A stretch of 64,000 bases of DNA, from contig CALNVZ010003435.1 in NCBI GenBank assembly GCA_940671915.1, positions 18,153,124-18,217,123 of the forward strand. Direction: 5' to 3'. A program made the position numbers and the translations under genes. The notes below the pieces were generated by a model. It was not told where the DNA came from. It saw only the letters and a list, made by a program, of their open reading frames with translations, and did no database searches. This document shows positions 12,201 through 23,200 of this stretch, piece by piece (within the stretch, counting starts at the first letter, position 1; every line of letters starts with the position of its first letter). Source of the stretch: Paracentrotus lividus. Its lineage: Eukaryota > Echinodermata > Echinoidea > Camarodonta > Echinidae.

Positions 12201-15200
12201 GGGATTCAACTTTTCTTGGTTCAAAGACATGTGAACAGGTATATACATGTGTATCTCTGAGAGTTACACATATGAGGTTATACCACTAATTAAGTAACTT
12301 TAATAATTAAGTAACTATTAATGAGTGTAAATTTGACCCACTATTAATTCTCATAAATTACAATCCATTCAAACTGTTTCATGTTATGTTCAATGATATT
12401 TATGACTCATTTGTCTAACTGAGAAATACAAATTTATGTTCCACTCTGCCATCTGCTGTACAAAAATGGGTACTTGGAGTTAAATAATCGTTAATTACTC
12501 TTAAATAAAGTGACCACAGGTATTTTCTTTACCCTTTTAGATTAATTCCCTTCAAACTAATAACCAATTTACCCATATAGCATCCATATTTAAAGTTTGA
12601 CACCAATTTTCAATTTAAACTACCATCATACTCATTTAGATAAATTAATTAATTAGCTTAATTAGGTATCCTTAAGTTCAGATTTTATCCATTTCTACTC
12701 GTAAATGGAGGATATTCCAATTAAACTGTTTAATGTTTAGATAATGTGAAGGTAAAAGCTTAATTTGTTAAAGAATAGAAATTTATGCTCCTCCTCCTCA
12801 TGCTCCTCCTCCTCCTCCACCGTGCAAAAATGACTACTCAGAGTTAATTAAACGCTAATTACTCATAAACTAATTAACCATTTGCATTACTTTTACTTTT
12901 AAGTAATTGCCAGATTAATTCCCTTCAACTTAATACCAAGCATACCCATGTAGCACATGTATTTAGCATTTTATATCATTATTTATTTCTGTGCTTGTCG
13001 CGCAGATATAACAACACCACCTATATGGGGGCCCGCTATAAAACACATGGCCATCATGTGTTAAAACTTTTTTTACTCGACATCATAAATTAAATCATGC
13101 TGGATAGCAAATCGTTTTCCCAGAAATGATGTGAAAATGAGAGAAATGCAAGAAAACAAGTTTGAGGAAAAATGGACATCTACATACAATAAGTTAATGA
13201 TTTTTAAATGAAATAAGAAACAATGAATCACTGCCTTATGTATAAAAACTTTTATTCTCGCTGTGTTAGATCTTGGTCCACCATCAGAGCCTCCCCCATT
13301 TGATGCGACGCCCCCTCCGCCCATCATGCCTGGTGAGGAGCCCCCACCATACACCCCTGGACCCCCAGGAGCTATGCCTATGATCAACTGTAGAGTATGT
13401 CAAGCTATGATCAGTTTGGAAGGGAAGATGCATCAACATGTCGTCAAGTGTGGTGTATGTCATGAAGCAACGGTAAGCAGAAATATTGTCATGTATGAAT
13501 ATTTAAGTGTCGTAGTCTAGTGTTCATATCACTTGACTGGGGATGCAAAGGGTGTGAGTTCAATTCCCAGAAAGGCACTTACATGTATCCACTTAACCCA
13601 GGTGCAAATGGGTACCCTGGGGGGCATTTCATCAAAGGACTTGTCGGACATTTTATCAGACAAATTTGCTCTCAGCCAATCAGATGCAAGCATTTCCGTA
13701 GCTTTTAACAGTTTGTCGGATAAAATGTCTGACAATTTTTTTCATGAAATGCCCTCCAGGAGGATAAATTCCGTAAATGCGCCTATGAAATGTATAACAA
13801 TAGGGATTTAATCCAGTGATTTGGGTAATAATACACTGTAATCGCGTTGAGCCTTATGGAAAAAGCGCATTATGAATAATAATATTATTATTATTATTAT
13901 CAAGTACAAGGAGCAAGAAAGGAAAACATACATTGTGGGATACAGCATAATTTGTGGAAAATGATCTAACATGTAGTTAGATCATGTTTAGAACTTAAAA
14001 GCTGTTATACTACGAAGAATAGATGGTAACAAGCCATAATTATATGGGTATCACATCATTTGCTTATGCTACAATTGCTCTGGGTGTTATTTGGTGTAAG
14101 ATGTACGGTTAGGGTTAGGAATGCAATAGGTGTTAAATGTTATGTTTAGGGTATAGCACCAAGTACAGCGTTGAAATCAGTCATAAGATTAGTAAATAGA
14201 CTTTGCAGAGCAAAAAGTTCTGTCTACAGTACCAGCTAAGATCAACTTCACAGTTAACTGCAATCAAATGACATCATCCCCATTCACTTTGTGTACAACT
14301 GCACTCAATCGATTGCAGTCGGCTGTGACGTTGATCTCAGGGAGTACAGTAAATCAGCCATTTAAATTTTGAGGTAAAAATTTTTTTGTGTGGGGGGTGG
14401 GGCCTGCTACAATTTCACTAGAAGCAGTACACTTGATGAAAATATATATGTGGACCACATGTCCTATACTGGTTGAAATTTCTTCCAGTTTAGCTATTGT
14501 TTAATTTGTAAAAGAAATATTTTTCAAAATCAGATGAAAACGTGTGAAACAAAAATATTAAAATCAACAGTAGTATAGAATTTGTTTTAAGTTATTCCAT
14601 CAAAGCTAATAGATTTATTGCTTTAATTCACATTTCCTTTATATTCGATATTAGATGGTTATATTTAGGAAAAAAGTGAATGGAATATTGTGCTAATATT
14701 TCAGCTCAGTAAAAATTCAACTAATTTTTCAATGAAATTACAAAGTTAAAATAATTAACTTGTATAAAATTGAATGATGTATTCACAGCCGATCAAGGAA
14801 GCGCCACAAGGGAAGAAGTATGTGAGGTGCCCATGTAACTGCCTTCTTATCTGCAAGGCATCATCAAAGCGTATTGCATGCCCAAGGTCTAACTGGTAAG
14901 TGAACCATTTACAAAATCTTGAAAACATTAAATTTTGTGTGAAGTGTAGTTGATCTGACAAATGCTACATGTATGTTGAAACTTATTATCAACTGTTCAC
15001 CCATTGTTTTCTTCATATGCCATGTACATGGACATGTCAGCAGAAAGTGTTTCATGTTTGCTTGTAAGTACACACTTCCCCCATCTCATAGTAAAGAAGA
15101 CTGTACTTCTTGTTGGTACTGCATGGCCCGTATTCTCAAAAGCTGCCTACATGTAACTTTAAGCCTAGGCAGCTTAAATCAGTGGTTTTACTATGGCAAG

Positions 15201-18200
15201 CAAAGTAAGACTCGATCCTGAAAAGTAGATGTTCGATATTCTTCATAATTTTGGGTAGTGAAACTATTTAAAACTGCTTGGGAATGATAAGTCCAAAAGT
15301 TTCCCTTAGAATTAAAACATGATTCCAGAATTTAGTAAAGGTGTTAGGAACATGCAACATAGACAAATTGAGTCCCACTTTGCAAGCCATGGTTAAACCA
15401 CAGATTTAAGCTAGGCTAGAGTTATGCAGCTTTTGAGAATATGGGCCTATGTTTCTTAATGTTGAGATTTAGCATGGATTCTATTTACAATTCAGTTCAG
15501 ACTGCCATTTCTGTCATGTGACTGTGATAAATACATAAAACCGTAAAGCCCATAAATGCCATGTTATGCTGATAGTTCATGTATAAGTGTAGTTTCCTTT
15601 TAGACTTTGGGTTAAAGTACATGTAGCACCCTTTTGCATATGATCTAAATATAGATGCCGAATTGTTATTTTTACAACGTCAGGAATTCAATATACACGT
15701 ATGTGCCATAAACCTGCTCTGAGCATACAACATATATTTAGTCAATGAAAATGGCTTTTTGTTAATTTGAAAGTGAAACTAGATCTAGTCCCATAATTTT
15801 GTACTTGAGTGGTCATAATAATGATTTTTTTTTTGTTACAAAGGGGTAACAGAACAACAACAAAAAGTCACACCGGACAAGTGTAATGCGACCGACCAAC
15901 ATTATTCTATCTGCAAAGGGTCCTTTATTAAAAGTTGCTTTTATAATTATAAATAGCTTACTTGAGACTTCTATAGATCATGTGGTACAAGTACTAGTAA
16001 TATTAATGGCAAATTACATATGAAGAAAATAAGGAATTGTTAGAAGTGGATTTTTTTTTCTTGTCCTGTTTGTGTAATGCCATCGACCAATTTTTACCCT
16101 GTTGTGACGTTCACAGTACAAACCTGTAACATTTCGTATACATGTAGTGTTATTTTTAAAGCTATGGTTGTCAAGTTTATATCAAAATTTCTGTAAATTT
16201 TACAGAAAGGCTCATTCTTGTAAGACTGGTATCACTTGAAGTTATACTTATGGCCGTGTGTTATAAGTTCGCCGCCTTTTGCGTTACATGCTAATTTGAC
16301 TACAAACAGAACCTTTTTCACTTCAAAGACCTGTATCTCGAAAAGTATACACCCTACTATATCAAAGCTATACATTTTCTGAAAGGAAATTCATCAAGGA
16401 ATCTAAATCTGCATTGAAAAATTATACCAGGTGCAAGATAAAAAAGTTTTTCTGAAAAATTTCTGGAAATACAGATTTTTTATTAATTTTCATTTTTTTA
16501 TGATCAAGTCATCTGGTTTACAATTTTAGAATGAAAAATATAAAGATCCAAAATTTTGCCCGGAAAATACAGATTTTTTCAAATTCATGAGGGGGTTGAG
16601 TCCTGCCAAGTACTGTTGCACCATCAAACACATTGTTTAAGTGATATGATGGTATAAAGCAGTTTATAAGCTTCAATTTGGTGCAAGATTTACAAAAATA
16701 GGCTAAAATTTGGCAGTGATATTGCAGTTTCCCCAACGGTACTGCAATATCTCTCATTCCTAATGACTTTGTACAGGAGGCAATGCTTTTTTTAGTCAAA
16801 TAATGATTGTTGGGTCTTCCTGGGTGCTATTGTGACATCAAACCTATTGTTCAGTGATTTTATGGTATAAAGCAGTTTATAAGCTTTAGTTTGGTACCAA
16901 ATTTACAGTCATAAGCCAAAATTTGGCAGAGAAATTCCCCAAACCAACCACAAAATGTGAAATTTCCCATTGACTTTGTACAGGCGGCGCCACTTCCGGC
17001 ACCACCCCTACTGTCCTAAACTTAAACCATTGTAACTCCACCAGAATGTGACCTAGAACAATGAAACTTCACAGGGAGCTAGCACAGTAACATAGCCTCA
17101 AAATGAGATCAAATATGTTACATGAACTTTCTTACTTTGGAAAATATCAACAAATTAATGCTGAAAAATAGCAAAAAACGTAACAGCACCACCCTATTTG
17201 GGTGGCGAGTTCATAACACATGACCTTATAGACTTGGACACATAAAAGTGTAATGTGACTGACCATGGAATTGCCCATGTATTTGCTTAACAATCCATGT
17301 ACTGTATTTACTGTAAAATAATAGTTTCTATAAACCTTTGCAGTAATCATACATTCATTCATGTAGTACAATATTCTTCTTAATAGGAAGATGTGAAAAG
17401 GGAAGCCGAGGGATGAATAAAAAGTGATTGGTTTTGTTCAGAGTAAAGGTTTCAAACAGGAAAGTCATACATGTACGTGACACACAGGATCTGAGAGTAT
17501 TGTCATAAAAAATAGAGAAAGGGGATTTTTCCTAGGAATCTGGAAATTTTTGTGAAATTATCACTACAGGTGTTTCCCCATGAAAATATTATAAATGGAG
17601 ATTCAAATGTACCAGTTGTTTAAACCCTGATTAAAGTGATTTAATGACTTCACAAAACAAGTGCAAAATAGATCAAATGAATAATATTCTATTGCTCTGA
17701 CCATAAAAACAAACTACTTAAAGTTTCAGATCAAATACAAGTCATATCTTAAAACAGTGAATTTTCAAACAAAGCTAAGGATACGGCCGCGCATGATTAA
17801 TTTATACCGCTCTGTTGCAAGCTTAGCAGCCTGGTAGGCACGGGGACTTCACGACAGGAAATGCGGTGAAAACCATGTGCGTTTAAACGCACATGATTTT
17901 CATTCGCGTCCTGGAATGGGTTTCAAAATTTGAGTATATATCTCGAAAGTAAAGCATGCAAGTACATGTGGTAGACTGCAATTTTTAAGGAATACCAGAC
18001 TGACCCATGTGTTCACAATCATGTTGGCAAAATGAGCTAAATCCAATAAATTGCAATTTGAATATCATTCAATGTTACTGCATCCCTTTAAACTGCAATG
18101 TAATAAACATACAGTATTTTTGATGATGTCACACTATGATGTATTCTGTAGCCCAAGGCCTAAATTTATTCACATGTCTATATTCTAGATCTTATGACAA

Positions 18201-20245
18201 CTGTTTTTTTTTTTTTTTTAGACACAAGTCTTATTTCAATTCTGAATTTGAATTGATTGCAAATCATATGACCTTGGAAATTTATGATTCGGAGGTTGGT
18301 CATTTTATGATGGGTCAAATGGGATTTTCAAATGGAATCTAAATATTTCACAAACATTTTTGGAGACAAGCACTTTCTTATAATTATTGGAAATTAGCTA
18401 CACATCTCAGGAAGAATTTAGGAATCCCATTTGGATAGTATTCAAATCAGTTGTAAAGTTTTACATTTCACAACTTTACATGTACGGTACTGCTTGATAT
18501 AACAGCCCCTGATACAATTGTTTAAGAATTTGACAGAAAATATAATCATGATGAAATAATCTAATTTCAATATTGTTTTGTTTTGTCACCTGTGAATTCA
18601 TAATACTATGTACATTGTAAAGGATATCCTATGGTTCACAGTCCTTAAAACAATTTGAAATAAATTACAATTTAAATATTTTAATTCACACGTGAATACC
18701 ATTGCTTTTTAGAGAGCTTGTGGATTGAACGTGTAGACTACATGTACACATACATGTACATGTTAACGTCTTACAAAATAGGATCAGACAGTCTATGACT
18801 GTGTGTTTCAACAGTAGAGGTCAAAGTACAGTCATTGTACATGTACCTGTGTGTATCAGTTCACAATTGAAAATGAACACAATATAATCACAATGATAGG
18901 TGGAATTTTTTATTTTGGTGGTTGTCATCTTTAGTATTTGCACACTGATCTATTTATGATAGGATTGCAGAAAGGTCATTAATTATTATCTTGCAATATC
19001 ATGATAAATATTGACATACATTCAAAGAATCAGGATGTAGTGTCAGACAAATAATGTTGTTTTCCCCTTCATTTTCTACATGTACTCTTCATGATAAATA
19101 TACAATCATCAACAGTACTCTGAAATGTGAGATTAAAATGAAAATGTTTATTCTTGTTTATTGAGAACCTTTGAGAAGATTTATACATGAAGCACTTTTA
19201 GACTTACATGTACATGTACATGTAGCTATCATGAAGCACTATTAAATCATCACCTCTCTCTTTGTTACAAATTTTAATGATAATGATTCCAAGAAGCTAG
19301 TTTGGAGCTTGGGAAATGATTAATTTCTCATCTTCCTGAAATAAAATGCATTATATCACTTGAATTCATTCATTGACACTCCCCTTTCTTGTCTCTCTAT
19401 CACTCCCTGCCTCCCTCCTCCACTTTCCTTCCATTTATCTTTTTCTCTCCATCTCTCCCTCTCCACTCTCCCTTTCTCCTCTCCTCATCTCTCCCTCCCT
19501 CCTTCCTCCACTCTCCTCTGATTCCTCCTCTCTCTATCTCTCCCTCCCTCCTTCCTCCTTCCCTTTCTCCTCTCTTTACATGTACTGTATAAGTGGTTAT
19601 TTTCGCGAATTTCGCGAGTCGGTCATCGCGAAAATTTCCACTTCATTACAAGGCTATTTATGGTAATGAAATCATCACCAAAATCGCGAAATTTTGCTCC
19701 CGCGAATTTCCCCAACTGGTCAAAAATCGCGAAAATATCTGTACGCGGAAATATTGGCTTATACAGTATCTCTCCCTCCCTCCTCCACTCTCCTTCCCTT
19801 TCTCCTCTCTCTATATCTCTCTCCCTCCTATTTCTCCCTGCTTCCTCCTTCCCTTTCTCTTCTCTCTATCTCCCCCGCCCTCCTCCCTCCTTCCCTTTCT
19901 CATCTCTCTATCTCTCCCTTATTCCTTTCTCCTCTCTCTATCTCTCTATCCCTCCTTCCTCCACTTTCCTTCCTTTTCTCCTATCACTATCTCTCCTCCC
20001 TCTTTCATTCAATCTTTTTCCATATCTTCTCTCTCCATATTTCCCTCCCTCCTTTGTTTACTCTTCTTCCCTATATTCTCTATCTCCCCCTCCCACCTTC
20101 CTCCACTGTCCTCCCGTTTCTCCTCTCACCATCTTTCTCTCCCTCCCTCCTTCCCTTCTTTCTCTCTATCCATCTCTCCTCCCTCCCTCCCTCTCTCCTT
20201 CATCCACTTTTCTCTTTCCATCTCTTTTTCCACTCTCTTCTCCCG

Positions 20246-20276
<31 letters not shown>

Positions 20277-23200
20277 CCTTTATGTACTTTATCCGTTCCT
20301 ATATCATATATTCCTCCTTTCCCCTTCTACACTATCTCTCTACCTTTCTATTTCTTTTCACCTTTCCGACCTCACATTGCTAATTCTTGTTTTCCATTGT
20401 GTTTCTACAGCAAACGTATCATCAACCTTCAGTCTGCGATGTTTCCTTCAAATACGAGTGCCCAATCAACTCTTACTACCATATCAGGCTACAGGGTTGT
20501 CTGTGCACACTGCAATCAGTGGTTCAGGGTAAGTTCAATGATTCTTTGAAGTTAAAGCTGGGGTATAGTTTGGGTAAATCATAAAATATAATCTTTATAA
20601 TTTTGGATTTTATTTGAGAGAGAATGAAAGACTATAAAATTCACATCACTTGAAAACGAGATATTAAGATAAATGTGCATAATATTAATAAGTACTGTTT
20701 AACACTGTTTTATAATAAATGCCATGGTCCCAGCAAAAACTTCTCATGCTCGGACCAAGATGACAATTTCAGGGTGATGTTGTTACAACTTCTAAAATAT
20801 ATATGTGAATTAGCTAAATTTATGAAATTATATTTTGTGGATGCCTTTTTTCAAGAAAATAGTATCAATTTCAGTAGAGAATGCTACTAGATCTGTTCAA
20901 ATTTTTGCAAAGATTCATTGTGTAAATTTGGTGCAATGGTCATGTTGCATCTTTCATAGTTTCATAGAGACAAATGTAATTAATATAATTCAAGCTTAGG
21001 TGTACCTCCACTACTCATGTCCACTAATCGTTACATGTGATGGACATTGGTAATAATGGTATTTTCTTTTAGAAATAAGGTTGTGCGCTTTAAATATGAG
21101 ATATTTAGCTATTTGATTAACCTAGTAAATCAAATTTGGTAAAGCTACATGTATTTGCCATTATGGTAAATATTACCAACATTATACAATGTGTAAGGAC
21201 ATTGATTTCCCTGTAATGGCAGTATAGTCTTAATGGAACAAAGTTTTGCAGGAAAACTTATCTTGATATACATTGTAAATGTAAATTAAATAATATAAAC
21301 ATGTAGTGTGATTTATTATGCTGAAATGTGCTGAATCCATAATATGTAAACAATAATTTCTAATGAAAGAAGATATATTTTGTATTTTTGTGCAGTTCCC
21401 TCATCACTATGCCTTGGCCAGATGTCCGTACTGCCGAAAAGTGTAAGTCTAACATTTATGTACCTGCCTTGCACAATAAATTAGTCTCAGATCATATATG
21501 GTAACATATTGATTTTATAAAGTGCCTTTTCATCAGATACAAAGCACAAACAATAACATATATATTATTATTTTACTACGTAATTCTCCGATCGAGACTA
21601 CATGTGTGTGTTATACCTTTACGCTTGGAAATTTTAGGTCTGTCAGTGGCAATTTATTCTTTGATGTGTACTCATTCGTGGATTACTTGACAAATCAATC
21701 TAATTTTCATACAAAATGTAGTCAATATGTGTAACAACAACCCTGCCAAGTTATTAAGCGCAAGACATTTTCGTTAAAAACTTATGCTATTTTAATCAGG
21801 ATGAAGTCTTTTTGTTGTTATGATTTTACTCCCATTCTTGCACAATTCGAAATTGACATGTTCGTAAACAATGCGTCGCGTTCATCGAAGCGTAAAGATA
21901 TAACACACAAAATTGGTACCAAAAGATGCAGGAAAAGTTACTCTTTCAGAATATGTAGAATAATTTGGGGTTTATTAATTTGTTTTCTTTTTATTAGCAT
22001 TTTTCTAGGTGTCTAGTTTTTCTGACTCACCCGGTATATTAAAAGAGATTTGCCTTGCCTGTTTGGGACTCATTAGACAAGTCCTGTTTGGGGAGAACAA
22101 AAATCTGTGCCTTCAGATTAATATTTAATCAGAAGTAATACATTGAACATCAACAATATGTCACTGTTTATAACAAGTTATTGCAATTGGCTTATAGGGG
22201 CTGGCTGCTGGCATGACCTGCTATCAACAATTGATTTTTGATAGACTGGAGCTATTATTTGCACTTTGCAATATTTATAATATGAAATCTGATTGTTATC
22301 TACACAGTTCATCAGTTGGACCCAGCTATGCTAAGAATCGTTGCATTGTCTATTCAGTCTTGGGCATCGTCTTTCTGGCAGCAGGCATTGGAGTCACGGT
22401 GAGTATTTCTGAAAATTGTCTTGAAATAAGTACAATTTTTCCTCCCCAAACCCCTCCCCACCCAAGATCCCCCCCCCCAAAAAAAAAAGTTCAGAATTAT
22501 TTTCCTCATTAGTTTATTGGCTATTCTAACAGTGTGATAGAATTTTCAATTATTGCCACAAGCTGCTCATTGGTCAAATTATTCTTTTCCACTATACCAA
22601 GTAGGTAAAATAATTTGAAGTATATGGTAAAAATCATATGATGTGACTTGTACATTATGTTTCTTCCTGATAATACAACTTCGTCATGGGATGGCACTTT
22701 TAAGCATGAAGTCGATTATATAAATAGCTTATTCTCTTACTGGGAACTGTGAATATTGATAAGTTACAAATAGGAGAATTGAGGTTTTTGTTCCTAATTG
22801 GGGCTACTTGCAATACAAAAATTGATCAATTTTGTTCAATAATATCGATATTATCGCCAAATTACACTGATCAAAGGTCAAATCCTTGACAGCTCTACTT
22901 CCACTAGGTAAAACAACATGAGCAACCGCCATGGGCTAAAATTCCTAGTTTCTTTTACCTTAAAATTAAACCATTACCGGAGTCCTAAGGTGCGCTGAAT
23001 TTCTTATATATGTCATACATATGTTTTTGATAGGCCGATCGAAAAAAGAGAAAATTCAACTAAACCAATTCCTCTCAATGCAGGCCGAATGCAGAATGTC
23101 TCGTTCCCGATTATCGACTAATTTGCTCGATTACTAGTAGACCTATGCGTACATCATTATTAAATACACATGTGCACAGCTAGCCGGAAGTTGAGTTGTC

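Noticed and set aside
13529-13811. Overlapping frames on both strands
   Set aside because: They cover the SINE and its self-complementary MITE; similar peptides on both strands result from the inverted repeat.
14100-14125. Telomere-like GGTTAGGGTTAGG
   Set aside because: Very short and shared with a dispersed repeat (36,590; 46,855), so not an interstitial telomere.
19593-20549. 318-codon and overlapping Ser/Leu/Pro-rich frames
   Set aside because: They are translations of the CT-rich low-complexity tract and run into PIP4P exon 4 in the wrong frame; all three frames are equally open.
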